From: Chimonanthus salicifolius
Lineage: Eukaryota > Streptophyta > Magnoliopsida > Laurales > Calycanthaceae
NCBI GenBank assembly: GCA_013350335.1
Contig: CM023532.1
Location: 88,539,383-88,603,382, forward strand
Length of the DNA stretch: 64,000 bases
Direction of reading: 5' to 3'
In this document: positions 34,617-47,600 of the stretch, one piece after another
Layout of the letters: the number at the start of each line of letters is the position of its first letter
How positions within the stretch are numbered: position 1 is the first letter of the stretch
The notes under the pieces: model-generated
The model's database searches: none
Seen by the model: the letters and a program-made list of their open reading frames with translations, nothing else
What the model was told of the DNA's origin: nothing
Position numbers and translations under genes: made by a program

Positions 34617-35524
34617 AAAATCATGAGAGGAGAGATGTTAAACCCTAACCTTAGAGTGATTTCCCTCCAATTTCCACTTCTTTCTTCTCTCCTTCTCTTC
34701 TCTTCTCCTTAACACTCTTCCTCTCCTTCCTTAGAGCATGGGACGGCAATGGAGAATGGGAGGGATGGAGTTTGTGAAGAAAAGATGAGAATGAGATAAC
34801 CAATAAGACTTATCTCCATTTTTCACTTTAATTTAATGATCCCACCAACCTTAAGATATTTTATTTGCTTTTTGGTGGTGGTTATCCAAACCACCACCCA
34901 AGCCCAACGTTTTTAACATTTTGAGGTGGGGTAGCTTGGTCTCCATTTGACCAATCTAACCCCATGTAGCCACCAACTTATTAATTTAAGTATTTAATTA
35001 ATTTGGTAATTAACTGAGGTTAATTCATTTTTATTTAACCTAATTCCCATTATTCCACCCATGGTTGACCAAGTCAACCATGGTGGCCGGCCCCACCAAT
35101 CATTGGTCCACATGCCACCTCATTTGATGAGGTGGAGGTGGGTCCCAATTGGCCATGTCACTTAGGCCTAATTAATACTAACTTAGGTGATTAAAAATCA
35201 ATTCAACCCACTTCCCTTATTGGATCACCATTGGGCCCATGGCCCAATTAAGTTCTCTCCTATCCATTTACCTTAGAGTTTGCATTATTTTGACCCATTA
35301 AGTCCCAAATGGGTATTGGGCCCAATTTAACTATCCTTGGCCCAATTTGACCATCATTGACCATTAAGATAAATTAAATCCAACACATAACCCATTGGGC
35401 CCTAGTTGGGCCTTTGTCCACATTTTGATTCACTTAACATTTATTCCACTAAAATTCTCAATTTCCATCATTAAAATAAATAATAACCACAGATATACTG
35501 ATTCACAAATTCCGGGTCGTTAAA

Positions 35525-37564
35525 CCAACAACTCCGGTCTCCCAACCAATCCAACCGGGAGACCATACTATTCACCACCGCCTCAACCACCGGAATGCAA
35601 TGGGGAGACCCGCATCCCCTATGGGGTTCTCAACCAGCGGAGCATAATGGGGAAACCAATCTCAAGGGGTAGGCACCTCGACCGCTGGAACGCAATGGGG
35701 AAATCCGCATCTCCTATGGGGGTCTCGACCGCTGGAGCGTAACGGGGAAGTCCTCCCGACCATCAAACTCATCACATAATCATAAACATATGCACATGTG
35801 AACAATCCCTCCAATGCATGCACACGATGTCATGATCATATACAACAACTTAAACTTATCGCAGGTCACAATTCCCCATACTCATGATCTCATTCTAGTT
35901 ATATGTAAACATACCACATGTTATCATTAGATCTCATATGTCATACTCGAAACCCAACGCATATCTTATTCTCATCATAATTTCATTCATGTGAAATAGT
36001 TGAATACGCCACGCGGGTTGTCACTCAGTTCCAAGCATCATGATCAATATTCATTCGTCCGATAACAAATATTATTATTATTTTATTTCCTTTTCTGCTT
36101 GAAGTAGATTTGAGTGTACTCGAACGGATCCCTTACCACAGATTCATCTAATGGTTCCCTTACCGAGTGGCTCAATAAACAAAGGGCCCCATTCAAGTCA
36201 CTCCAAGTCCAAGGTCAAAGTTTAAGAGATGTGAATGTATGCTAAAACATTGATAAGTCCCCTCACCGAGTGTGTGGAGTCGAGAATCCGAGGTGAGCAA
36301 GTGGCTTAATGGGTTGAAGGATGCTCGAACTGTTAAAACAAGGGATAACGGATAAGTGAATAAGGCACGACGGCTAAAAGGAACCCGGACTAAAAAATGG
36401 GTCTAAAACTGACTGGACCCAAAACGAGCTCTGAAAACAGTTCGGGCCAAAGAACTGGGCCTGAAATGGGCCGGGCTGAAGAACTGGGCCTGCTATAACA
36501 GGGCCGGACTAGGTCTGGGCCTACTTGGGCCGAACGAGTGGGCCAGATCTAGCACTAGACCGAGCCTGGGCCAAGTCTAACTGGGCCAAATCCGAACCAG
36601 TCCACTGGGTCGGGTTTGGGCTAGTGGGCCGGGTAGACGGGTCGGTCCCGACCCTAACAGAAGGGTTGGGTTAACCCATAAACCCAACAGAGTCAACACG
36701 GAACTCGATTGAGTCGACTCGGTCACTCAACTGAGTCGAGAAAGGGGAAAGGAGGAGGAGGAGGAAAACCAGAAATTTCTAAGAAAACCGAGGAAATAAA
36801 GAGCAATCGCGAAAATCAGAGAAAATCGATGAAAAAGAAGAAGGAAAACAGGGACATGAGCACCTGATTTTCGGTCGGATCCGGACGGCGGTGAAGGAGG
36901 AGAAAGGACGATGGGAGACGCCGAGCACAGCAAAGTCGGAGTTGCAGCAGACTGGGCTCCGACGCGAGGGTTGATTGCAAGGGTGGCTTGAGATGGCGCT
37001 GACTGTCCGAGCCGACCGAGGGAGAGAGGAAGGAGAAGGGGAAGAAGGAAGAGGAGGAGGAGAAGCCGAGAGAGGGAGGGGGGAGAGAGCTACCCGAAAA
37101 AGAGGGGAGGGGGGTAGGCGCTGCCAGCAAGGGCTACTAGGGTTTGAGGGGGGACAACGACACTGTAGCTGAAACTGCTACAGTGTCGAGGGAAGAGAGG
37201 GCTTAAAAAAATTTAGGGTTTTGAGGGTTTTTTTTTTTAACTTTTAAGAAGAAAATCTCGAATCGCGTGAAAATAGAGTTTCAAAACTCACACTACTTTT
37301 AAAAGAAAAAGATTTAAAAACCCGAGAAAATCAAATGTCGAACATTGAGAGAGAAAGACGTGTGATTTTTCAAGAATTTTTCATGACAAAATATATAATA
37401 ATTCAAAATTATTGAAATGCCCTTCAAATTTCTGAACTCGAAATTAGGTAAACTAGGGCCCACCACGGAGCCCACACCCTCCTCACTGCTACCACAGTCT
37501 CGAAAACAACTCAGAGATCTGACAATCTCAATTAAATCGAGCAAACTCGGAACGGGTCATTACA
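35525..37564 (-). mobile_element. 5' part of an unrelated minus-strand LTR (distinct family)
   Basis: The right edge reads CGGGTCATTACA, so in minus sense it starts TGTAATGACCCG. The inside is unlike the other LTRs: no GGTTCGGCCAT palindromes, higher G+C, tandem units around 35570-35760, runs of GGGCC motifs (36420-36660) and a purine-rich stretch (37015-37110). It was inserted in the LTR piece at 37565-37968 (right target repeat CCACC) and later cut at 35525 by the element to its left. No coding domain is seen. Confidence 0.65.
35565..35765 (-). repeat. Tandem ~65 bp units
   Basis: Three to four diverged units share CGACCGCTGGAACGCAATGG and CCGCATC-CCTATGGGG. They are confined to this LTR family. 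Confidence 0.75.
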
Positions 37565-37968
37565 CCACCTCACTTGATGAGGTGGATTTTAACACATTAA
37601 ATACCTTAATTATCCAATTCAAATTAGTTAAATAATCTTACCCAATTACTTTGCAATTAAACTCATCTACGACCCATTGGGTCCCAATTGGGTACTTGAC
37701 CCATTTACTTAGACTTACCCAATTATTTTAAAATTAAGCTCCTCCATAATCCATTGGGTCTTAATTGGGTAATTGACCCATTTACCTTGACATACCCAAT
37801 TGCTTTAAAATCAAGCTTATCCATAATTCATTTGGTCTTAATTGGGTAATTGACCCATTTACCTTGCCCACCTAATGTCCATTTCAACAATTTAATTTCA
37901 CATTCATTTAATTCGCAATTCAAACGGAATATTCCAACATATTCATAAGGAAAATCCGGGGTGTTACG
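37565..37968 (-). mobile_element. 5' stub of a minus-strand gypsy LTR
   Basis: The right edge GGGGTGTTACG is the usual GGGGTGTTACA with its last base changed. U3-type blocks GACCCATTGGGTCCCAATTG occur four times. It interrupts the Copia reading frame that resumes at 37971. The remainder of this LTR would lie beyond the insertions to the left and the gap. Confidence 0.75.
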
Positions 37969-37970
37969 TC

Positions 37971-38168
37971 GAATACCCTCCTCAAGAGGATGTCAATCTG
38001 GGTAGGAGAGTCTTCATACTAGAAAGAAGAATGGACTATCTTAAAAGAAGTCTAGATAGTCTTATACTGACTGTCCGAGAGCTAGCCTCTGTTGTCTCCC
38101 TCTCTGACAGAGTTCCAGATACTTCGTCTCCTCCTCCTCCAGCACCTCCTCGAAATGGCTCTGCTTAG
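37971..38168 (+). CDS. C-terminal end of an ORF downstream of pol in a SIRE-like Copia element
   Basis: The open frame enters from the LTR insertion at 37968 and ends at TAG 38166-38168. It encodes about 65 residues: a leucine-rich charged stretch (RRVFILERRMDYLKRSLDSL) likely to form a coiled coil, then a Ser/Pro-rich tail (SSPPPPAPPRNGSA). SIRE-type Copia elements often carry an extra ORF between pol and 3' LTR with coiled coils, so its place fits that ORF. The residues alone do not identify it. The start and most of the protein are missing. Confidence 0.55.
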   Translation, partial: EYPPQEDVNLGRRVFILERRMDYLKRSLDSLILTVRELASVVSLSDRVPDTSSPPPPAPPRNGSA

Positions 38169-39304
38169 GATAGTTTTTCATGTTCTCTGTTTTTGAAAAA
38201 TTATACTTTTGATATTTTGTCTAAGCATCCATCATGCCCCCTTATAAAAACCATATGTACTCAATCCACATTTTGTTTATTAATGAAATGATATGGTTTG
38301 GTTTAGTATGATATGTGTATTGCTATATTTAAATGCCTTATATCTCTTCTCAATGATTAACATGGTCTTTGTTAAATAGACTAACGTACAGGTTTTAATG
38401 AGTTGGTTTTGTATTGGCATGTTAAGGAGATAGGATCGGGCTGTGACATTACACACATCATTGGAGTATGGGGGAGGACAAAATATATGTTGATTAGCTA
38501 TTGTCACTGGTCATGATAGTTTATGGAGGAAGGTGAATGCAAGCTTAAAAGAAAGCTTGGAGAAAAATAAACTTAGGAGCAGCTAAGTTTATGGGGGAGC
38601 TGAGTAGAGAAAAAACTAAGAAGATAGCTTAGAGAATGGGGGAGGAAATTCAAAGGAATCTAGGTTCATTAGCATTAATCCATGTAGATATCAAATAGAA
38701 CTTAGCTTGAGCAGGAGCAAAGAAACCTTGATGCATGAAAAGTGTGCACTGAACCGTGGGGATGGCTTTTCTTTCCTCTTCTCTTTCTCACTTTCAAATA
38801 TAAGTTGGAACAGAACTTAGTTAAGCACTAAATGCAAGAAGCATGGTGGAGTGCTTGAAGTCGATGCATGTCTACTAATCCTTTGTCAATTGAATGACAA
38901 AATGGTGGAGAAAATAGAAGAAGCCGATGGACATAGGGTGAATGTCTATGCTTGGAGTTTGAAACGATCAAACTCAAGACGATTAGAGGAGAAAATCTTC
39001 TCAACACTGGGTAGTGTTGGTTGCTAGCAAATCATTGGCGTATGAGGGAGAATGAATCTTGTTTAGTCCATGGATGTTTAAGTTTTGGACTAACCCATCT
39101 AATGATTGTCTAGTGCTGCTTGCTTATGGGCTTGAAGAGGAAAAATGAAAATGAAGTTAGCTGAACAAGAATATACGAAGATCATAATCTTGTTTTCCAT
39201 TTGAATATGTACATATAATTTATGTAATGTTTTGCTTTCAAATGTGTTGTAATAAAGGTGGGCTTGTAATTGGGTTAGCTTCCAGGTTTTGTCATTAAAT
39301 TGAC
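38169..39304 (+). other. Copia 3' untranslated internal region
   Basis: This is 1.1 kb between the ORF stop and the polypurine tract. It has no convincing ORF but many GGGGGAG / AAGCTTGGAGAAAA purine blocks (38460-38640). Long 3' untranslated stretches are usual in SIRE-type elements. Confidence 0.6.
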
Positions 39305-39316
39305 AAAGGGGGAGAT
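39305..39316 (+). other. Polypurine tract of the Copia element
   Basis: AAAGGGGGAGAT lies directly before TGTTAG, the plus-strand priming site and LTR start of SIRE-type Copia elements. Confidence 0.9.
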
Positions 39317-40394
39317 TGTTAGTGCCCCTGCTTGGCCAAGTCCCTGTTTGTCAATTTCATGACTCAGGAAGAAGCACTTGCTAAGAAGCTTGGAGACCCG
39401 AGATGATCAAGGAAGAAGATCATACTCCACCAAGCTCAAAGTACATCGGTATGGCAATCACAAAAATAGGTATATGGCTAAAGAAGACCTTAGGTGGAAC
39501 CCACACCTGAGAGATGACTATTCCTAGGCTTAGTTGCATATGTTGGTAAGGAACATAACAAGCCTAAGGAGGAGGCTGGACAGTGAACTTGGAAATATGA
39601 ATTATATTCACTGTCAGCTCGACCAGTCTATCTCACTGACCCCTCGGTGAAGACAGTATCAACCCATCATGGTCAAGGATTGGTCGGCCAGATTGACATA
39701 GGTTCTGGAACTTTGAACTGTCATTCTGAGTATACCTCTGACTGAGAGTCTTGTATGCACCGACCCCTCGGTGATGAACTTAAACGACCCCTCGTGGTCG
39801 ACGACTCGTCGGTAAAATACTTGTGAGTTCTGGACTATGAACTCAAATAGGCTCTCGACAAAAACAGACATATCGGTATATCAAGACCGGTCAAGAGTAA
39901 CAATATTGATCCCTTAGTAAAAAGGTGACAGGTCATTTTGGGTAACATGTTTCTAGAGTTGAAACTACTGTCAAACATGTTTTGCCCCAGATCGAGACTC
40001 TCGTATGGACCGACCTCTCGATACCATAACTGTCGACCAATCATTGACACTGACTTGTCGACCGAGAAGTAATTATACCATTGGAAGTGCATTTAATGCG
40101 CAACGGTTGGGTGGTTGAACGGTAATAAATATGAAAACCGACCCATCGGTGCCACCAACCTATCAGTACTGGACAGTCGAAAAGACCTTTCAAACTCCTC
40201 TATAAATATGAGTGTTGGGTGATCATTTTACTATCTTCCTTGAGCTGAAAAAGTTATACACTCTAACGAACGATCAACACTCTTGGGAGTAAGAAAGGAG
40301 GAAAGAAAAATCATAATCAACTAATCTATTGATTGAGTTAGAAAGTGAGGAAGAGATGAAGAAAATATGTAATCTAAGAAAGCTATGATTGAAC
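39317..40394 (+). mobile_element. Copia/SIRE-like 3' LTR, first part
   Basis: It starts TGTTAGTGCCCC right after the polypurine tract. It has scattered GACCCCTCGGT / TCGACCGAG motifs (39640-40160) and a TATA box at 40201. It is interrupted at 40394 by the minus-strand gypsy element and resumes at 62401. Confidence 0.85.
40201..40208 (+). promoter_or_regulatory. TATA box of the Copia LTR
   Basis: TATAAATA preceded by CAAACTCCTC, about 880 bases into the LTR. It marks the U3/R promoter. Confidence 0.6.
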
Positions 40395-42275
40395 TGTAAC
40401 GCGCCGCCCTTTTTCACTCGCTTCTTCCCGTAAATTCAGAGCCTATTTTTTTTTTTATAATAGAGTAGAGTGATAGAGCGCGGGACGTCATGACGCTAGC
40501 TAAGTCCGAACTTCTAAAGTCCGACCCTTAACTGGCCAACCCTATGTGTGCATGGACTCAACCCATGAAAAACGGTTCACACATAGCAATATAAACATGC
40601 GAAATAATAATCATAACATGCAAAATCATAATAAAACACAGTTCTATTCCATTCAGCTAGCAAAGTACGTCAAGTCTGTAATCATCATTATCATAACGCA
40701 ATTATTCAGTAAAATATCCAACTATAGCAAATCCATCTAAGTTATTACAATCTGAATTCTAGATACTCAAATTACAAGCCCAAGAGTATCTTAACAAAAA
40801 CATAAACTATAATCCTCCAAGCTCCGATGCCTGGCCCGTTTCGCGTTCATCGTTCCCCTCGTTTCCTGTATCATCCACTATGGCAGAAGTAGTGTAATGG
40901 CCCGAAATTTTTAAATCAATAAATATGTGGCTATTATTTATTTTTAATGGTGAAAATTGGAAATTTGATGGAATAAATGGTGAATGGATCAAAATATGGA
41001 CAAAGGCCCAAGTATGGTCCAATGGACTATGGATTGGATTTAAATTCATTTAAAGGGTCAATGATGGTCAATTGGGCCAAGGATGGTCAAATTGGGCCCA
41101 ATACCCATGTGGGACCCAATGGATCAAGATGATGTAAACTCTAAGGTAAATGGGTAAGAGGAAAATGTAATTGGGCCATGGGCCCAATGGTGATCTAACT
41201 AGTTGGAATGGATTTAATTAAATCTAAATCACCTAAATTGGTGATGGAATGACCAAGTTGATATGGCCGATGGGGGCCCACCTCCACCTCACCAAGTAAG
41301 GTGGCGTGTGGACCAAGGATTGGTGGGGCCGGGCACCATGGTTGAATTGATCAACCATGGGTGGAATAATGGAATTAGGTTAAGTGGGAATTAATTAACC
41401 TAAGGTAATTAGCTAGTTAATTAAATGATTAAACTATCCAAAAGGTGGTCAAAGGGGTCAAAAGATGGGAAACCAAAACCATCTCATCTTTAACACCAAA
41501 AACGTTGGCTAGTGGTGGTTTATTCCAACCACCACCATTAAAGCATAAAAAGATATCATGTTGGTTGGTGGAGAAATTAAATGGTGGAGTGTTGGTTGGT
41601 GGAGAAATTAAATGGTGGAGTGTAGGTCACTCCACCAAATGAGATGAACTTTATCTCTGTTCCTCATCTTTTTCCATCGAGCTCTTTCACTCTCTCCCTC
41701 TCTTCATCTCTCTCAAAACCGTCCCACACCAAGGAAAGAAGGAAGAAGAAAGCTAAGGAAAAAAGAAGAAGAAGACTTAGAAGAAGAGAAAAAAAAACTC
41801 AAAGCATAAGACACCACTCCAAGACCAAGACCTTAGGGTAATTCTCTCCATCTTCTCCTCCTTTTACTCTCCCAAACACACTCCATCTTAGCCGACCCAA
41901 GCTTTGATGTTTTTCATTTGATCAAGCTCATCTTGGCCGACCAATTAAAGAGAAGAAGAAGAGAAAGGGCTAAGGAAATCAAGAGGAGAAAGAAAAGCCG
42001 GAGGAGTCGTCGGATTGTAAGTAATCCTTAAACAAGAATTTTACATTTTAAGGGTTAAGAGGTAATTATGGAATCCGTTTTCTTTGGATTGGTTGGTGGC
42101 CAAATTATCATGGGCCTTGGATCTCAAATCCACCCAATGAAAGGATGAAAAAAAATGGACAAAACCCTAATGGGTAAATTAGGTCAAAAAAATGAAGGAT
42201 GCATTAAAAATATTAGGGATTAAAATTTACTTAAGCTTGGAGGTATGTAATGTTGGGAGAAATCATGGGCCATAG

Positions 42276-43806
42276 GGTTCGGCCATGTAGTACGGCCGAA
42301 CCCCATGGTAGGTGATTAAATGATTTTATTAGGGTTTTAAAGAATGGAAGCCAATGGAGGATAATTTATGATTTTTAAGATTTTAATAATTAAATGTTGG
42401 TAATTTCAAAGGGGTTTAAATGAGGAAATGCATGGGAGATGTTAATGATGTTGATGGCTTCAAAAGGCATGAATGAATGATGGACCATGAACTTATGGTA
42501 ATGGTGTTAGAATTTTAATGGGATTAGAGAATGGAGGCTATGTTAAGTGGTTAATGATTTTTAAAGTTTTAAATGAAAGAATGGTAGAAATTTTGAAAGG
42601 GGTTTTTAAATGAAGGAATCCATGGATGAAGGTTAAGGTTTTTATGGTCTTAAATGTCACCAATGAATGATGAACCCTATGGTGAGGTATTGTAATAATT
42701 TTGGGTGTAAAATTATGGGAATTGATGGAGAAGATTGATAAGTTTTAAATGGACTTTAAGCATTATAAATAAGGCTTTAAAAAAAAATAAAACCATGGAC
42801 CATGGGTTCGGCCATGGTGTATGGCCGAACCCCATGGGGAGATTTTGATAGTTTAGGTATTTTGGAAACCATGGAAAGAATGGGGAATAAGGTATGATTA
42901 AATGGGTCATTAATGGACTCAAAAATGTACCAAGTGATGATCAAAGTTGATCATTTAAATGCATGATGTAAACCCCTTCATGGTGGAGCTTATGGTGGAG
43001 CCAAGTGATGTATATAGACCCAAGTAAAAATGAGGAAAGAGACAACATGGGTTCGGCCATGGTTTATGGCCGAACCCATGACCCATTTGTAGGTCAATTG
43101 ATGGGTTAAGTTGGACTTATGTGTGTGTTTAAATTAATGGGGATAGGGCTAAATTGAAGGGACTAATTTTAATTATTCCATGATATGATTGATGAGTCGT
43201 TGAGGGATATAAGTTTATGGATCAAAAATGTGGTAAATGACCCAATTGTGAACCAATTGAAGGGCTAAGATTTAGGTCTATATATATGCTTTAATTAGTG
43301 GAAAATTCGGTAAGTTAAGGACTGATTTGTTAATGAACATATCATGGTCGATGGAACGTTAATGGATCCAAGATTATGGATAGATTATGGGCTAAGTACG
43401 GGGTTTTCTATGTGTTTAAGTGAATAAGGATTAGGTTAATTAAATGGCTAATTTTAATGATCATATGACATGGTTGATGGGTCATTAACGAATCTAAGAT
43501 AGGGATCATTAATAGATCTAAGTTTGTGATCAGTTATGGACTAAATTGTGCATGGATGAATGAGTGATTAGTCATGGAAAAGAGGTAGTGGCAAAACCGT
43601 AAATATTGGCCAAAATGAAAAACCATGGCGCAACCCCATGGGGGGATGATCATGGACCTGAATGTGTTTAAAGATGACCTTATGTGTGGTTAAATGAAGC
43701 CTAGGGTGGCTGGTTTTTTAGACTCATGGAATTTAAATATTTGATAGATTAAATGGGACCCACAGAACTACATAGTGAGGTTCGGCCATGGTATATGGCC
43801 GAACCC
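42276..43806. repeat. Palindrome array, 4 copies
   Basis: Copies near 42276, 42805, 43050 and 43779. The first has GTAGT loop and ACGGCCGAACC, one changed base. Confidence 0.85.
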
Positions 43807-44235
43807 CCACTAAGGCTTGGATGATGGACTTAGATGTGATAAAACATTGACTGATTATTAATATGTAATAAGGTATCGGACGTCGCAAGCGGTGCGCGTA
43901 TCGGTGACAAGATTATCGGACGGAAACGAAAAAGGACGCTAGTCAGTATTCGGTAGGATTCCTACCTTTTTGTAAGCCATGGATTATGTGTTATGCATGG
44001 GTTTTTCTTTGATTTATTTTGGTAAGCATATGATTGTTTTAAGATGGGTTTTAAGGCTATGATGTGTATATTGATGCTTTGCTTGATCTATTTTTGATAA
44101 TCAAATTATATGTTTTATTGATGGGATTTTAAATGCCATGGTTTGTGCTATCATATATATTACATGTCATATGGCATCTACATCTCATGCATGACATGGG
44201 AGGTATATAGCATGGGAAGGATGAAAATAAAGAAA

Positions 44236-44405
44236 CCGGAGTCCATGCTCCATCGGGGCGACCGAGAAGCAGACATGGGGATAGCCTGATGTGCTATAAC
44301 CGGAGTCCATGCTCCGTCGGGGCGACCGAGAAGCAAACATGGGGATACTTTAATGTGTTGAGATATAACCAGAGTCCATGCTCCGTCGGGGCGACCGAGA
44401 AGCAA
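44236..44405 (+). repeat. Three tandem CGGAG...CTCCG units
   Basis: Units start near 44236, 44300 and 44368 and match 703-862 closely. Confidence 0.85.
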
Positions 44406-44607
44406 AAATGGAGATATCTTGATGAGGTTTTTCCGTCAAGGGGGATATGACAACATGATGGTATGGATGATGGGTGGAACTCATGACATAGCACACCCAT
44501 GGCATGGCATTCATTGTTATGGTTTTGATTATATTATTATCTATTGTGCCTGTTATCACTAATCCATGTGTTAGCCCTACTCGGAGTCCTACTGGGCGCG
44601 TTATCTA

Positions 44608-47600
44608 TGTAATACCCTGGAATTTCAAAGTTATCAGTTTATGTGAAAATATTCATATTTACGGAATTGCCATTGTGATAAAAAATTGATTGGAATTTAA
44701 ATGGGTCAATGGCTCAATCGAGACCCAAAGGATGATAGTTGGTTTACAAAACAAATAAATGGGTAAGATAAATTTAAACGGGTCAAGAATCATATTTGGG
44801 TCAGATTTTGATAAATGGGTCAAAATGGCTAGATGGGACCCAATGGGTCGTGTGAATGGCATGATTAACCATGGATTGAGTTCAAGCTTAGTAAATTTAA
44901 GTTTATTAATTACTTGAGTTTGGTTTGAGTTGAAATGAATGGTTGGTTTAGTTAAGTTGAATTTATTAGTTAAGTTAAATTAAATGAGTGACTTAGGTTG
45001 GGTGAGTTGAATAAATGAGTTGAATGAATATGTATTTTAATGTAAGTGAGTGAAGTGTGTGAATGGGAGGAGAAGTGGTTTAAATTCCAACTTTGAGCAA
45101 GAAAAACGTTGGTGCATGGGGAGAAATTACCATGCATGTAACCCCCATTTAGGTGATGAATAAAATGGGAGTTACATTTTGAATGGGAGTTATTTCTTGA
45201 AAACACAAAGGTTGCTAGGGACGTTGGCTGCATGCATGAGCAATTTCATGCATGTAACGGCTACCATGGAGATATGAGAATGATGGCTTTGAGAGTTACA
45301 AATGTATGAATGAAGGAGAATGAAGCACATGGGAGTTTCATTTGGTTGCATGGAAATTATGGCCTATGCATGACACTCCAAAGGTGGAGACAATTGGAGT
45401 TGCCGTTTCATGGAGTTACAAAAGGGGTCCTTGACTTTTCAAATTCAAAAAAGGTTAGATTACACGTTGGAAAGGGCATGAGGGTTTATTCCATGCTTAA
45501 GTATTCAAAGAGACAACCAATGGAGGGAGGATGAAGCACATGGGAGTTTCATTTACATGTGAAACCCCCACATGCAAAATTAATGCAAAATGGATAGTGT
45601 GAGGAATGCACACAGCAAAACCGTTGGGAACCCTTGGTGTTTCATTTCATAGATGAAACCCCAAGGAACTTAAAGGATTCTAATTATGGAGAGATGAGTT
45701 ACACAAGGGCTGAATTAACCTTGGGCTGTTTTTTGGTCAAGCAAAGGATTTTCACTCTCTCTATCTCTCTATCTCTCTATCTCTCTTGGACGTTCTCTAC
45801 CTTTCTAAACCAAGAGCATTAGCTGGTTGTTAATCAGTCCTTGGTTTGATTCATTTTCATCAAGACAAGATCAGCAAAAGGGGAAGGAACAATCGGGAGT
45901 AAAGATCAAGTGGAGGAGTCGCGGAAACGGTAGGTGTTCGATAAACTATGTTGTTTAATTAAGAAATATGATCCGGCTATTGGATGGCTGAATCTAACAA
46001 GTGTTAAATGTTGGTTAGAAGTACAAGAATGAGATCAAAAGATGGACCATAGGGTTCGGCCCATTGGATGGCCAAACCCCATGGAAATGATGGATTTGTT
46101 TAGATGGTTTTTGGAAATTAAAACCATACAAATTTGGGACTGTTTTTAGATGATTTTAAGTATGGGTTTTAAAAAGGTTAAAACATAAATAAGGAAGTTT
46201 GTTTTGGACAAAAATGAATGATCAAGAAGTTCAAAACCAAAGGTCATAGGGTTCGGCCACCATGGAGGGCCGAACCCCATGCAAATAATGGTTTGTTGTG
46301 ATGTATTTGGAATAAATAAATCATGAAGTTAATGTACTGTTTTGGGGTATTATTTTAAGATGTAAATACATGTTTTACAATGGTTAAAATACATGGATTT
46401 GGGTGCTGGTTTCAGACCTAAGATGAAGGACTAAATATTCAAAATTAATCTCATGGTGTTCGGCCAATATACATGGCCGAACCCTATGAAATTAGTTTAA
46501 TTTTGGAGGACTGTTTTGAAGGTTAAAAACCTGATTTATATATACGGTTATTACCTGGTTAATTGAGGTTTAAAAACAGTGAATGTAATCATTGGGTTCA
46601 GCCATAATAGAGGGCTGAACCCCATGTAAAACGGTGTGGGTTTTCATGTTGAGAACCCCATGGAAACCATGGAAACCATGAAAATCCATGGACTGTTTTG
46701 TAGAATAATTAGGGTTAAGTTCATGATGAACATTAGGTATTATTTATATGCTTTGATTTAAGAATAATATATGTTGTTTATGGAGTTAGTATGGGTAGGT
46801 AATTGGCCAATATGAATGATGGAAATTGAGAATAAAATCACATTGGTGAGGTTCGGCCATGTGTATGGCCGAACCCCACTAATGATAATTGTGGGACATA
46901 ATTGTTGGTTTATATGAGGATATGGAGGGTTAAGGAAGGATCAAATTAGGTGATGAGGTTCAGCCATGTGTATGGCTGAACCCCACTAAAGATGGTTTTA
47001 TGTGTGGTGATGAAAGTTAGTTAATTTAGAGCAAAGGTTGGTCTCAATGGCACAATTGTAATTATGGCTGAAATGATCAAAAATAAAATGATCATATGAT
47101 GGGATAAATGGGCTAAGACCAAAGTGGTAAGGTTCAGCCATAATGTATGGCCGAACCCTACTAAGGTTCGTTTAGAAGTTTGGGTAATTAGATAGGTTTT
47201 AATTAAATAAATGAATGACCAATGTTTTAATGGATGAGGTTCGGCTATGGCTTTGGCCGAACCCCATTAGGTGATTCTTGGAACATAAAGCTTTGCTGGA
47301 AATTAGGTGGATAAATGATTAAGTTGCTGCCATGTGCATAGGGTATTCGGATTTTTAGAACGGTGAGCGAGACGTGATCGGAAGACGGTCCAAAGGAAGG
47401 ATCGAGCAAAGTAAACTACTGTAGGTTTCCTACCTTGTTGTAACCACACAACTTATTCGCTGTTTTATGTTTATTTGAATAAGTTATTTGAATCAAATGT
47501 TATATTTACAAATGGCATGTTTGCATAGACATCTCATGCATAGCATGGGATGATGGGGAAGTAACCGGAGGCCACACTCCGTCGGGGCGTCCGAAAGACC

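Larger units (their letters stand above)
30453..35524 (-). mobile_element. 5' end of a minus-strand gypsy element
   Basis: From right to left on the minus strand: 5' LTR (31870-35524), primer site (31856-31867), leader with a repeat array, decayed zinc ORF (30721-31137), then spacer up to the gap. Gag should follow inside the gap. The spacer 30540-30640 resembles 57470-57560 of the complete element. The right target repeat would be CCAAC (35525-35529). Confidence 0.85.
31870..35524 (-). mobile_element. 5' LTR (3655 bp) of the minus-strand element
   Basis: The left edge is TGTAACGCCCGCC. The right edge GGGTCGTTAAA in minus sense starts TTTAACGACCC, a decayed TGTAACGACCC, and lines up with the start of the LTR at 40893. 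It has the GGGCGTTAGACAACGCGCCC hairpin (32364-32383), tandem GGACGG / CTCGTCC units (32550-32700), a GTTAGAATCCTACC box, three palindromes (33622-34192), a (GA)n run (34592-34615) and a U3 with ACCCATTGGGCC motifs. Confidence 0.85.

Noticed and set aside
34520..34780. Possible host gene promoter with GA repeat
   Set aside because: The stretch lies within an LTR with both edges defined, and no exon follows.
36727..37172. Ser/Pro/Leu-rich and Glu/Gly/Arg-rich ORFs on both strands
   Set aside because: Both come from a purine-rich low-complexity stretch in an LTR. Opposite frames are open because of composition.
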